From: Gautieria morchelliformis
Taxonomy: Eukaryota; Basidiomycota; Agaricomycetes; Gomphales; Gomphaceae
Length of the DNA: 64,000 nucleotides
Direction of reading: 5' to 3'
Assembly (NCBI GenBank): GCA_015179125.1
Contig: WHVA01000037.1
Coordinates: forward strand, 248,001-312,000
The notes under the pieces are model-generated. The model saw only the letters and a program-made list of their open reading frames with translations, did no database searches and had not been told where the DNA came from. Shown in pieces: positions 33,785-46,019 of the stretch. A program made the translations under genes and the position numbers. The first letter of the stretch is position 1, and every line of letters starts with the position of its first letter.

Positions 33785-34150
33785 TGGGCTGTCATTCTTT
33801 CGCTGGGCTGTCTATTTCTTTAGCTGGGCTGCCAATTTCTTTAGCTAGGCCGCCTATTTCTTTAGCTGCGCTGTCTATTTCTTTAGCTGCGCTGTCTACT
33901 TCTTTAGCTGCGCTGTCTGTTTCTGTAGCTGTGCTGTCTGTTTCTGTAGCTGCGCTGTCTGTTTCTATAGCTGTCTGTTTCTTTAGCTGCGCTGTCTGTG
34001 CCTTGAGCTGCGCTGTCTGTTTCTTTAGCTGCGCTATCAATGTCTTTAGCTGCGCTGTCTGTTTCTTTAGCTGCGCTGTCTGTTTCTTTAGCTGCGCTGT
34101 CTGTGTCTTGAGCTGCGCTGTCTGTTTCTTTAGCTGTGCTGTCTTATTTC
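33785..34150. repeat. 21-bp tandem repeat (TTTCTTTAGCTGCGCTGTC)
   Basis: About 17 copies of CTGTCTATTTCTTTAGCTGCG with small changes, placed just after the leader TATA box. On the complement it reads as a seven-residue AKEIDSA-type repeat. This is more likely a by-product of the unit length than a protein. Confidence 0.85.
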
Positions 34151-34949
34151 TTGAGCTGGCTGTCTATTGGCTTCACTGGCTTTGTATTGGTAGGTCATCA
34201 TTTTTTTTTTAATCCCACTGAAATGTATTTTAAATTTTTTATTTGGAATTTTATTATTTTTCAGTTTATAATTTTGTGAAATTTTTCGAAAATAGATTTA
34301 AATAATCCCAAGACTTTGCTGAAAGAAATGTATTTTAATATAGATATTTTTCAGGTTTTTTTCGAAAATAGAAGTTTCTTCTAAAATTAATGACAATAAG
34401 TTCTGCTTTTAAATGTCGTTTGTTTTGTTGTTTTATTTACTGTAAAGCCGCTATACTGGTGGCTGGCTTACTATGGATTTGGCTGGGCTCTGGGTTTCTC
34501 TGTCAGTCTCTGGGCTTCTCTGGCTTTGGCTGGGCATTAATATCAGCTTCTGCTTCAATGTACTGTACTTTTTTGACATTTTTTCGCAGATAGATGTCAA
34601 TAAATTATCCTGACTTTATGAAAATTGACAACAGCTCCAGCTTAAATGTACAGTGCATTTTTTTGACATTTTTCGAAAAATAGATAATCTTGACTCTGCT
34701 AAAATTAATAACAACTTCAGCTTAAATGTACTGGACATTTGTTTTGACATTTTTCAAAAAATAGATAATCCTGACTTTGCTAAAATTAATGGCAGCAGCT
34801 GCTTAAATATGGCTTCCTTTACTATTTTATTTATGTCTGTATATGTCACAAAATAGATATTGATACATGTCCCTGAGTTTGCGAAAAGTTAATGATTAGT
34901 AACAGCCTCTGCTTGCTTCACTTTGAAGCCCTTGGGGATATGCTACACA

Positions 34950-35750
34950 TGCCATTGGGACATGCTATGCATGGGGACACACATGTTATGCATGGAGACA
35001 CATATGTTATGCGTGGAGACATGCATGTTATGCATGGGGACATGCATGTTATGCGTGGAGACATGCATGTTATGTGTGGAGACACGCATGTTATGCATGG
35101 GGACAAGCATGTTATGAGTGGAGACATGCATGTTATGCATGGGGACAAGCATGCTATGCATAGGGACACACAGGCTATGCATGGGCACACGCACACTATG
35201 CATGGGGATGTGCACACTATACGTGGGGACACACTATGCTTGGGGGACACGGTACAAACAAGGGACACACTACAGGGGAAAACACTACAAACAAGGGACA
35301 TTCTACACATGCTATACTTGGGGGACATGCTACAAACAAAGGACATGCTATGCACACTATACTTGGGGGACATGTTATGCATTGGGGACACACTTTGCAC
35401 ACTATATTTGAGGGAGATGCTACACACACTACATGTAGGGACATGCTACACATGTGGACACGCTATGCATGGGGACACACATGCTATAATTTATGGACAC
35501 ACTATGTTTGGGGACATGCTACAAACCAGGGACATGCTATGCATGTGGGACACGCCATACACACTGTACTTGGTGACATGCTACATGTGGAGACACACTA
35601 TGTATGGAGGACATGCTACGCACACTATACTTGGGGACATGTTATGTGTGGGGTCATGTTACAAACCAGGGACACAATAAGCATGCTTTATTCGAGGCTA
35701 TGCATGGAGGACATGCTATGCACGCTATACTTGGGCACATGCAGACATGT
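34950..35750. repeat. 21-bp minisatellite, second array
   Basis: Same unit family as 31740-32580 (CATGTTATGCATGGGGACATG), regular to about 35150 then irregular in the same order as the first array. This shows that the two elements share an ancestor. Confidence 0.88.
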
Positions 35751-35886
35751 GTAGAGACATTACCTATCTTGATGTGTTACTTATAGCTACTTTCAATTGC
35801 AATGAGATGTGTTTTACTTATCCCAAGTTTGATTTACCCAATGCGTTTGACCTACACCCCCATGTGAAGCATGGGTATCCACCTAG

Positions 35887-37188
35887 AGGTAAGGGGTCAA
35901 GAATTGAGTTAAGTTGGATATCAGAAATCAAGTTGGAAGGCAGAGGTCAGAGAGACAGAGGCCTTGCAAGTACTTGCTGTGGTAAGAATAGGAAACAGTG
36001 CAAAGGGAGTCACATATCAAAGTCAATTATCTGATTGCAGAATAGAGGCACACATGACTGGGTTTTATACAAAGAGCTCAGACAACATGTCAGAAGGTAG
36101 AGGTAAGCAATTCCAGTGCAAGCAAAAGTAACTAGGATAAATGGAGTAAGTAACTAATACAGAACAAGAGGAACTACAAGGGGGTGCCGGGTAGAACTAA
36201 GAACAATCAATAGGCAAAAGAACAAGGGGAATGTGGGTCTAATTGATTGTTACGTATTGGAATTCCCAGAGGTCGGAACTGGAAAGGACAACGGCTTCAA
36301 CTTATGTGTTGCACCCCTGATGAACTACCGTCCTAAGTATTTCAGGATTGACTTGCGGATATCGCAGAAGGCAGAAGTCGGGAACAGAGTACTGAGAGTC
36401 GAGGTTCGAGGGTCGGAGAACAAAGGTCGGAAGAGGCGGAAGAGGTGGAGGACAGAGGGTCGAGAGCGGAAGGAGACAAGACTAGCAAAACTCGCTGTGC
36501 TAAGAACAGGAGACAGTGCGAAGGGAATCACGTATCAAAGTTGATTATCTGATTGCAGGAACGGAGACATACATGAGGGGGTTTTATACAAAGAGCTGAA
36601 GCAACAGGTAATGGTATGGTACTAAGCAAATTCTGGAGAGTGCAGGAATTGGATAGACATATGGGGCAAGTAACTAATGCGGAACAATGGGATGACAAGG
36701 GGGGTGCAGGGTAGGGTAAGTACAATGGCAAAGAACAAGGCGAGTATGTACAATATGCCTCGGAAGAAACGGAATTACGGAAATGGTATCTTGCTGTGTT
36801 CAGGGTCGAGTACGGGGGCCGGTATCTGGAGGTGGCCAGGGGTGCTGAAATCACAAGGGTCGAGGTAGAGGGTTGCAGATGGTGCGGATGTTGTGGAATA
36901 GAGTCGGAGGTGGTGCGGAGGCAGTGCAGAGGTGGTGCGGAGGATATGCGGATATGGCGGAGATGGTTGAGCGGAACAGTCATAACATTGATAGAACAAA
37001 TGGATCTCCTGATGCTCCGGACTTGCTATGCTAAGGGTCAAGTAGGGAAGGCCGGTGAATAGAGTCAAAAGGGGAAGTATGTGAATAGTAAAGAACAAGG
37101 GGATCAAAAGGTCAAAGTGTGGACATTGCGGAATAGAGCCAGAGGAGGATGGAGGTACCAGAGTTGGTCGAGCAGCATGGTCATAACA
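35887..37188 (+). mobile_element. Old LTR fragment (family A), interrupted by a younger LTR
   Basis: Same fragment as 32743-33302, from the base after the internal CTAG to CATAACA at 37188. It is interrupted at TTGAT by the solo LTR 36248-36987. Confidence 0.65.
36248..36987 (+). mobile_element. Solo LTR, family A, 740 bp, with target-site duplication
   Basis: Begins TGTTACG and ends CATAACA (inverted ends TGTTA/TAACA). It is flanked on both sides by TTGAT (36243-36247 and 36988-36992). The unoccupied version of the same site, with a single TTGAT, is at 33098-33102 in Helitron 1. Confidence 0.88.
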
Positions 37189-37584
37189 TTACCTACCTTG
37201 ATGTGTTACTTAGAGCTACTTTCAATCAATAAGATGCGTTTTACTTATCTGAATGAAATTTTCTTATCCAAATGTGTTTGACTTATCCCAAGTTTGATTT
37301 ACCCAAGGTGTTTGACCTTGCTGATGCGTTTGACCTTACCGAGGCATTTGACTTGCACCCCCGCGCGAAGCGCGGGTATCCACCTAGTCTAAGAGTTAAA
37401 CGCGCTCAGTGGGTTGTGGGCGCTGCTGACCAATGCTTGGTCACCAGTTTGTCAGCGGAGCGCGCGAGCGGCGCAGCCGCGAGCCCCTGGCCCTATCACC
37501 GGTTTACGCCGGTCTGCCGGCTCCAGGGCTCTCTCTTTAGGTCAGCGGCGAGCGGCGCAGCCGCGAGCATGAACGCTGGTCAGC

Positions 37585-37649
37585 GGTCACGTGACCCATT
37601 CGCGACAGCGTATGAGCATGGTCCGTGCACGACGCGCGCGGGGTATAAA
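37585..37649 (+). promoter_or_regulatory. CACGTG palindrome plus TATAAA in Helitron 3 leader
   Basis: GGTCACGTGACC at 37585-37596 and TATAAA at 37644-37649, 48 bp apart. Two CGAGCGGCGCAGCCGCGAG blocks precede it. Confidence 0.55.
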
Positions 37650-39269
37650 GGCCGCACGGTAAGGAGGGAACGCTAGGAACCTGCCCCACCGGCGATTCCT
37701 CTGTCCGCTGTCTGCTCTGTGCTCTGTCTGCTCTGTGCTCTGTCTGCTCTGTGCTCTGTCTGCTGTCTCCTCCTTTAGCTGGCTGCCTGTCTATTGCTTG
37801 GCTGGCCCTCTATTGGTAGGTAATATGTTTTTTTTTATGCATTGCCATGTATTTTATTTTATTTGTAGTGGTAATTTTATTGTTTTTTTTTTTCATCATA
37901 GTATTGTCACATGTGCATTATATTTTTGTGATTTTTTTCGAAAATAGTTTTAAATAACATCCAAAGACTGCTGAAAAAAATGTATTTTAATATCAATATT
38001 TTTCAGGGTTTTTTCGAAAATTGACATCAATAAGTTTCCTCTAAAATCAATGACAATAGATTCTGCTTTTAAATGTGGTTTGTTTTATTGTTTTATTTAC
38101 TGTAAAGCTGCTTACCAGGCACTCCTCTCTGGATATACTGGTGGCTGGCTTACTATGGCTTTGGCTCGGCTCTGGGTTTGTCTGTCAGTCTCTGGGCTTC
38201 TCTGGCTTTGGCTGGGCATTAATAACAGCTTCTGCTTCAATGTACTGTACTTTTTTGACATTTTTTCGCAGATATATGTCAGTAAATTATCCTGACTTTA
38301 TGCAAATTGACAACAGCTCCAGCTTAAATGTACAGTGCATTTTTTTGACACATTTCGAAAAATAGATAATCCTAACTTTGCTAAAATTAATAACAGCTTC
38401 AGCTTACATGTACTGGACAGTTTTTTGACACGAAAAATAGATAATCCTATAATCCTGACTTTGCTAAAATTAATGAGCAGCTGCCTAAATATGGTTTCCT
38501 TTACTATTTTATTTATGTCTGTAAAATAGATATTGATACATGTCCCTGAGTTTGCTAAAAGTTAATGATAAGTAAAAGCCTCTGCTTGCAATTATATCTC
38601 TAATATTCATTGTAAACCCTCTGTCATTTACTTATTTTGCTTGCATATACAATAATTTCACTTTGAGGCCCTTGGAGATATGCTACACTTGGGGGATGCA
38701 TGTTATTCATGGGGCACTACGCATGGGGGACAAGCTATACTCGGAGGACAAACAAGGGACATGCTACACACACTATACTTGAGGGATATGCTATGCACAC
38801 TATACTTGGGGACACACTACATGTGAGGACATGCCATGTGTGAGGACACACCTTACATATCCTTTAAATTTTTCGATATTTTTTCGCAAATAGACATCAA
38901 TAAATAAAACTTGCTAACCTCAATAACACTTAAATATCCTGTACATTTTTTTGACATTTTTTCGAAATGGATCTCAGTAACTTCTTTGCTCAAGTTAATA
39001 ACAACTTCTGTTTTAATGTAGTGTGTTTTTTTTTTATCTTTTTTTGAAAAATAAATATAGATATCAATGAATTATCCTGACTTTGCTAAAATTAATACCA
39101 GCTTCAGGTTACATGTACTGTACATTTTTTGACATTTTTTTAAAAGGTAGATATCAATAAATTATCCAGGCTTTGCTAAAATTAATGACAACAGCTGCTT
39201 AAATGTGGTTTCTTTTGCTATTTTATTTATGTCTATATATGTCACAAAATAGATACTGATACATGTCCC

Positions 39270-39570
39270 TGATATGTGTGAGGACATGTTACCTGTGAGG
39301 ACATGTTACCTGTGAGGACATGTTACCTGTGAGGACACGCTACCTGTGGGGACACATTATGTGTGAGGACACGCTACCTGTGAGGACACGTTACGTGTGT
39401 GGACACGCTACCTGTAAGGACATGTTATGTGTGGAGACACGCTACCTGTGAGGACACGCTACCTGTGGGGACATGGTACCTGTGAGGACACACTACGTTT
39501 GGGGACACGCTACCTGTGAGGACACACTACCTGTGAGGACACACTACCTGTGAGGACATGTTACGTGTGA
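39270..39570. repeat. 17-bp minisatellite, short array
   Basis: About 17 copies of the ACCTGTGAGGACACGCT-type unit, without the 323-bp higher-order period seen at 29490-30310. It is therefore probably closer to the state before that amplification. Confidence 0.85.
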
Positions 39571-39716
39571 GGACATGCTATCCAACTGCACTTTGGGTCT
39601 TCCCCCATTTCTGATTTTGGTATTGTTTCTGGTTCTGTGAGAGTGTCGTCATCGGAGGATCAGCTGGCATATCCATATAACCACATTGTCAAAATTCAGG
39701 ATCCCCAAGATCACTA

Positions 39717-39917
39717 TTGGATCTATTTCACAATGCACAAGCTTTGAAACCTGTGGATTATGACAATAGGCGCAATCTTATAATCTCTGATGATTCAGTC
39801 AAGACCATTACCACTTTCATGTCTAGAGTCGCTGGGAGGGCCAGCCCAGAGGTCGAGAGAGAGCTCTGCATGTTCGGCTGTTCCTTGGGTGCATACATGA
39901 TTCATGATACTATATGA
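39717..39917 (+). CDS. 66-codon open frame, second copy (unknown)
   Basis: Reads MDLFHNAQALKP.. and ends CSLGAYMIHDTI. It is a near copy of 30444-30644 at the same place relative to the Helitron 3' end. No family is recognised. Confidence 0.3.
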   Translation: MDLFHNAQALKPVDYDNRRNLIISDDSVKTITTFMSRVAGRASPEVERELCMFGCSLGAYMIHDTI

Positions 39918-40373
39918 ACAGGGATATATTTTGCATGATCCTATTTACCCCAATGCACTTGACCTTACTGATTCACTTGACCTTACTGATGCATTTGACC
40001 TTACCAAGGTGTTTGACCTACACCCCCGCGTGAAGCACGGGTACCCACCTAGTCTAAGAGTTAAACGCGGGGGGTGGGTGGTTGTGGGCCCGCTGACCAA
40101 TGCTTGGTCATTAGTTTGTCAGCGGAGCCCGCGAGCGGCGCAGCCGCAAGCCCTACGCCCTACCCGCGGTTCACGCCGGTCTGCCGGCTCCAGCGCTCGA
40201 GGCTGCGCAGCGTTCTGGTGGCTCAGGCGCTCAAAGCCGCGCTGCGCTGGCAGAACGCTGCGCAGCCGCTTTTGCGCACTCCACCACCACCCTCCTCTCC
40301 TCTCTGCCCTCTAGATAGAATAAAATTGCGTGAGAGTGAATTAATAGATAGCCTATATAGTGTAGACTACAAA

Positions 40374-40395
40374 AGATCTCTTCCCAGGGAGATCT
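40374..40395 (+). promoter_or_regulatory. Conserved inverted repeat in the Helitron A leader
   Basis: AGATCTC (40374-40380) and GAGATCT (40389-40395) with an 8-nt loop. The same hairpin is kept in the leaders of the other two autonomous copies (near 46367 and near 63250). This suggests a function in transcription or transposition, or simply recent common origin. Confidence 0.4.
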
Positions 40396-40939
40396 CTGCT
40401 GTGAACTATTGGGGTTGACCCCTTCAGTGGGGCAGCTTTTTCTCTGCTAAGGAGCCAGGTAATCATCCCAGGCTGCCTTAGAGGGAGCCACAATTGCATT
40501 GCAGTTCTCTTAGTGTTGACTTGCACTACTGGTGGCTGAAGAAGACATCTCCCCAGGACCAGGACCAGGACCAGGACCTTTTACTGGAATTATTCCAGTT
40601 GGATAGCCGAAGAAGACTTGGATATTTTCATCAAAAAATTTCCCCATCCCCTCCTTGGTACATATATTTGTCTGTGGTCTGGTGTGAGCCATCTGACATT
40701 TTTTTTTTTTTTTTTTTTAATAGAAATTAATAAATTCCCTTGACTTTGCCTAACAAACAAACTCCCTGTCCCTTCCTTGGTATGTATGTATTTCTCTGTG
40801 GTCTGGTGTGAGCTGTCTGACTTTTATTTAATTAGAAATTAATAAATTCCCCTGACTTTGCCCAAGGAAAATTAACAACAACAGCATCTGCTTGCAAATG
40901 TAAGTTGAAGTGGGGTAGCTTGATTGTTCCTCTAAGCTT

Positions 40940-43900
40940 ATGCCTACATTTCTCAGGGATCCTTCTACTCCAGAGAGAAATCGTCAGCAGGAGCGTGAAA
41001 GGGCAAGGGAGGAGCAAGAGGGTCATATGACCTCGCCCACTGATCGGAGAGCGCGTGCACTTGCTGCTGCTGCTGTCAGAGCTCAGGACCAGCCTCCCCC
41101 TCCACCACAGCCTTTTGCCATCCCTCGCCCTCCTCCTAGAAGCAATGTCGCTGATCCTTTTCAACAACCTGTGGCTGGGCCATCACGTCCTCCTATCCTT
41201 GCAGGGCCACCACATCCTCCTATGCCTGCAGGGCCGTCACGTCCTCCGGATCCCAGTCCTGGACAGCAGGTGGCAGCCCTGCGTGCTCAGTTAGCAGCAA
41301 TCCCAGCAGCACAGCCTGTGAGAAGATACAGGCAGGAGCCTATACGGCCACCTCCCAATCTTCCTGTGGTTGGTTCTGCAGGAATTGCACAGTTGCGTGC
41401 TCAGGCTGCTGAGCAGTCTGCTATATTGCAGCAATTGGGAAGAGGTAGACAGGCAGCTAATCCTTCTGTAGTAGGTTCTGCAGGAGTGGCAGCATTGCCG
41501 GCTCAGGCCAATGCAATAAGACCAATGCCTCGGCTACTCCCTGCGCTTCTGCGGCCTCTTCAGCGACTCCCTGCACCTCCTCAGCCTCCTCAGCAACTCC
41601 CTGCACCTCCTCAGCCTCCTCAGCCACTCCCTGCACCTCGGCAGCGTCCTCAGCAACCTCCTCCTCCTATTCCACTTGGTCGCTCTAGAATAATCGAGGC
41701 AGATGTGCAGCGTCATGATTTGGGTCCCATGGTTGTTTCCTGCCCTGACTGTAAAGCATTGCACTGGATGGCAGAACGCCTGCAGAAATCCTCAAATGTG
41801 CGGCCCAGGTTTGGTGATTGCTGTATACAAGGAAAGGTGCAGCTTCCAGAGCTGCCAGTGCTCCCTCAGCCATTGAGACGGCTCTTAGAGGGCCAGGACC
41901 CTGAGGCCAAACAGTTTCGCAAGAACATCAGGCAGTACAATGCTGCATTTGCATTCACTTCCTTGGGAGCCGACTTTGACCTAGATTTGCTTCGGGAGGG
42001 TCGTGGTCCATATGTCCTCAAGCTGCAGGGCGAACTGTATCATATTCATGGCTCTCTCATCCCTAACCCTGGGAGGCGGATACAGTATGCCCAACTTTAT
42101 ATATATGATCCAGCATTGGCTTTGGCACAGAGGAACACGCGTAACCCAGGTCTGTCTCCAACTATCATGGGAGACTTGCAGGAAATGCTCCTCCTATGCA
42201 ATCCTCATGTTCCCATATATAGACAAGCGGCTGAGAGGCTCAGAGCTCAGGGACAGAATGGTGAGATCCGGGCTAGGCTCACATACAGGGAACACAGGGA
42301 TCCTAGGAGGTATAATATCCCTACTGTGGATGAGATTGCGGTGGTTCTTCCTGGAGATGGCATCATCCCTGAACCTAGGGATATTATTGTCCAGCTCAAA
42401 GGTGGACGTTTTAAAAGGGTATCCGATATGAATCCAAACTATGCCTCTCTTCACTATGTCTTGCTCTTTCCCAGGGGAGAGTTGGGGTGGCAACCTGGTA
42501 TTCGCTATCGCCAATTACCAGACGGGCGTGAGCGACCTGGGCGTGTCACCCAAATTCAGTTCCATTCCTATCGTCTCTTCCAGAGAACAGAAGAACCTAC
42601 AACACTCCTGCGTGCTGGCAAATTATTCCAGCAGTACATTGTAGACTCTTGGGCCGCTGCAGAGCAAAGCAGGCTGTGGTGGATCAGGACAAATCAACAC
42701 ACTCTCCGTGCTGAGATGTATAACCAGATGATGGATGCCTTTCATCGCAATGACAATGACAGAGATCCAAACAACTTGGGCACAAGATCCATTCTGCCTG
42801 CCACATTTCAGGGGGGGACACGGGACATGCAGCAAAACCTGCAGAACTCTCTGGCCATTTCAAGGAAGTATGGTGTGGCTGATCTCTTTATTACCATGAC
42901 TGCCAATCCCAACTGGCAGGAGGTATTGGATGCGTTGTTGCCTGGACAAACTCCTCAGGACAGGCCTGACCTGGTGTCGCGGGTGTTCCAGCTCAAAAAG
43001 AAATACCTCATTGACTTGATCGTCAAGGAAAAGATTTTTGGGGAAACCGTCGCTCGCGTCCACACCATTGAATTCCAGAAAAGGGGACTCCCACACATGC
43101 ATATTCTTATCTGGTTTGAACGAGATTCCAAGATCAGACATCCACATGAGGTGGATTCAATGATTTTGGCAGAGTTCCCTGATCCAGAGACTCATCCTGT
43201 CCTCTACCGGTTGGTCTGTGAGCTGATGACACATGGTCCCTGTGGACAAATGAAACCAAACGCACCCTGCATGGAAAATGGCAAGTGCAAGAAAAACTTC
43301 CCAAAGCCATTCTGTGAGGAAACCAGTCTGAATGAGGATGGATATCCAAAATATCGTCGTCGCAATGATGGAAGGCTGCACAATGTCAGAGGTGACATGC
43401 TGGACAACAGATGGGTTGTGCCATACTCTGCCCTGCTCTTGCTCAAATTCTGGTGTCACATCAACCCTGAACTCACCATCAATGTGAGGTGTATCAAGTA
43501 TATCCACAAGTATCTCTACAAGGGCCATGATCGGACCACCATGGAGTTTGGTCGCACCCAGGATGAAATTAAGCAGTACCTGGACGCTCGCTATGTCAGT
43601 GCTCATGAGGCCTGTTGGAGGTTGCTGGAGCGGGAAATCCACACCCAGGTGCCTGCAGTCATGGCACTGCCAGTCCATGAAAAGGACCATCACACAATCA
43701 TCTTTGATCCCGACCAGGATGTGGACAACATCCTGGAAAGGGCTGAGGCGAAAAAGACACCGCTCATGGCTTACTTTGAGGCCAATGATATCTACCCTGA
43801 AGCACGTGATCTGCTCTATGTGGAGTTTCCTGAGCATTTTACCTGGCACTCACAGGAAAAGGTATGGACACCACGCCAAGGAGGTTATAGCATCGGTCGC

Positions 43901-45841
43901 CTTCACTTTGCAAACCCTAGATCAGGAGAGAGATTTTTTGTGCGCACTCTCCTCACAGTGGTCAAGGGGGCTAGATCCTTTGAGGAGCTTAGGTCGGTGG
44001 ATGGCATACAATATGCTACTTACAAGGAGGCCTGTCGTGCAAGGGGACTTCTGGATGATGATCAGGAGTTGAGGTTGTGTCTCCAGGAAGCCAGTGGCAT
44101 GAAAACAGGTGCTCAGCTCAGACATCTCTTTGCCACCATCCTTGGCCATTGCAATCCATCAGGCCCCGGCAGACTATGGGATGGCTTCAGGGAGCACATA
44201 TGTGATGATCTCAGACATCAGCTCCAAATCAGACATGGTATGCAGGATCCACAGGACGATCAGGTTTATGATTTTGGCCTCTTTCTCTTGGATAAAATCC
44301 TCCAGCAGGGTGGAATGTCCTTGAGCAGCTTTGATGATATGCCTCGGGTGGCAGGCGAGTGGGAGGCCCTCATTGGAAACAGGTTCATAGCTGAGCAGAG
44401 GGACTATGACCCTGTTGCAGAGAGGGACATAGCTGATGAGGAGGTTCCCAAGCTGAATGAGGGGCAATGGTCTGCGCATGATCAGATATTACGGTCGGCA
44501 CTGACCAGAGATGCTCATGGGAAACCTGATGGACAAATGTTTTTTGTCACTGGCTCAGGTGGCGCCGGGAAATCATTCACATGGAACACTCTAATCCACT
44601 CCTGTAGAGCGGAGAGCCTCATTGTGATTGCAGTAGCCTCATCTGCAATGGCTGCACTTATCCTCACTAAGGGTACAACCTCTCATAGCATGCTTGGAAT
44701 TCCCATTCCTGTCCATGAGCGCTCTTTCTCCTCCATCAAAAAGAACTCTGACAAGGCTGACATGCTGAGACAGGCCAGTCTCCTCATCTGGGATGAGGCT
44801 GCAATGCAGCATCGCCATGCCATAGAGGCCATTGACAGGACACTGAGGGATTTCCTTGACCAGCCTGATAGACCCTTTGGTGGCATCACAGTCGCCTTTG
44901 GAGGTGACTTTCAGCAGACTCTCCCAATTGTCCCTAAAGGCTCCAAGGAGGATATCGTGGGAGCTACCCTTCAGAAGTCATATCTGTGGCCAAAGATCAA
45001 TGTCCTCCATCTGACAGAGAACATGCGGGTGAGAAATGACCCTGACAGAGCCAGGTTTGCAGAATGGCTGCAGAATGTGGGCCAGGGAAAGGATCTCCCA
45101 CTAGATCATACGTTCTCACTGCCTCCTCACATGGTTTGTGGCCCTGGAATTGAAGATCTGATCCAGGAAATATACCCTGGCATTGGCAATCATGTCCCTG
45201 CCAGGACAATTACTTTTGGAGCGTGCCATCCTCTGTGCCAGAAACACTGAGGTCAATGAGATCAATTCCATGGTGTTTAGGGAGTTTCCAGGTGATGCTC
45301 AGGTCTTGCACTGCGCAAATTCCATTGAAGAATCCGATGATGCAGATCGGTATCCTGTGGAGTATCTGAATTCCATAGAGATGGGCTGTCTTCCTCCTGC
45401 TCGCTTGGAAGTCAAGCCTGGAGTGCCTCTGATGCTGTTGCGCAATTTGGATCAGAAGCAAGGACTATGCAATGGGACAAGGTTGCGGTTGGTGAGGATA
45501 AGCATTAGAGTGTTGGAGGTCAGGATCATCTCAGGTCCAAGTGCAGGCAATATTGCTTTCATCCCCAGGATCATCATTAAGCCATCAGAGGGAGAGTTGC
45601 CATTTGTGCTGCAAAGGAGGCAGTTTCCAGTGCGTTTGGCATTTGCAATGACTATCAACAAGTCTCAGGACAGTCTTTGGGTACGGTTGGGCTGGACCTG
45701 AGATATCCAGTGTTTGGACATGGTCAGTTGTATGTTGGTGTATCAAGAGGGACCAATTGGAACAGAGTGAAGGTCTTGCTTGAGGAGGGTTTGGACACAA
45801 CCAACATTGTATATAAAGATGTATTACTTAGAGCTCCTTGA
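40940..45841 (+). pseudogene. Helitron Rep/PIF1-like helicase transposase, copy A (two small frameshifts)
   Basis: A 1436-codon open frame from MPTFLRDPSTPERN, then two further frames to the stop at 45839-45841. Residues 1-250 are Pro/Gln-rich. A Cys cluster (CPDC near 268, CC near 292) is followed by the Helitron-like N domain. The HUH endonuclease motif is GLPHMHILIW (HMH at 719-721) and the tyrosine motif IKYIHKYLYKGHD lies near 853. The helicase shows Walker A GSGGAGKS (1205-1212), Walker B LLIWDEAA (1281-1288) and, in the C-terminal part, FAMTINKSQ and YVGVSRG. Rep nicks and joins single strands, the PIF1-type helicase unwinds; together they drive rolling-circle transposition. Compared with the other copies, bases are missing near 45200 (two) and 45670 (one), so the product would lack a proper C-terminus unless these are sequence errors. 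Confidence 0.9.
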
Positions 45842-45991
45842 TTTTTTATATCCACTTCTCTTAATATGGTTTATGTGTTTTACTTCATTGTACTGATGAA
45901 ATTGATTACTTTGATTTTCCCCAATGTACTTGACCTTACTGATATGTTAGACTTACTGATGTTTGACCTACCGAGGCGCTTGACCTACACC

Positions 45992-46019
45992 CCCGCGCGA
46001 AGCGCGGGTACCCACCTAG
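45992..46019 (+). repeat. Helitron A 3' terminus
   Basis: Perfect 7-bp stem with GAA loop, then TACCCAC and CTAG. T and then TCCTATAGTG, the next element's 5' end, follow. Confidence 0.88.

Larger units (their letters stand above)
33479..37387 (+). mobile_element. Non-autonomous Helitron 2, 3.9 kb
   Basis: The 5' end TTACACTATATGAAAGCGG abuts the previous CTAG. The leader has the CGAGCGGCGCAGCC block, GGTCACGTGACC at 33650-33661 and TATAAAT at 33719. Then a 21-bp array (33785-34150), AT-rich repeats, a 21-bp minisatellite (34950-35750), an internal 3' end (35883-35886), an old LTR fragment split by a solo LTR, and the 3' end with hairpin 37360-37376 and CTAG 37384-37387. Confidence 0.78.
37388..40052 (+). 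mobile_element. Non-autonomous Helitron 3, 2.7 kb
   Basis: The 5' end TCTAAGAGTTAAACGCG abuts CTAG 37384-37387. The leader holds GGTCACGTGACC (37585-37596) and TATAAA (37644-37649). AT-rich repeats, a short 17-bp minisatellite (39270-39570) and the 66-codon open frame (39717-39917) follow. The 3' end has hairpin CCCGCGT-GAA-GCACGGG and CTAG 40049-40052. The right half matches Helitron 0. Confidence 0.78.
40053..46019 (+). mobile_element. Autonomous Helitron A, 6.0 kb
   Basis: 5' end TCTAAGAGTTAAACGCG directly after CTAG 40049-40052; 3' hairpin CCCGCGC-GAA-GCGCGGG (45992-46008) and CTAG 46016-46019. Inside is one Rep-helicase gene (40940-45841). The non-coding leader holds GC-rich blocks, a CCAGGA hexamer array (40553-40578) and a small inverted repeat at 40374-40395. 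The best preserved of the three autonomous copies. Confidence 0.88.

Noticed and set aside
33792-34040. Heptad-like AKEIDSA repeat on the minus strand, coiled-coil look
   Set aside because: It is the complement of a 21-bp minisatellite in a non-coding leader.
40494-40730. 78-codon open frame in the Helitron leader, repeated in copies B and C
   Set aside because: It contains the CCAGGA microrepeat and a poly-T run, and the conservation is explained by recent copying of the whole leader.
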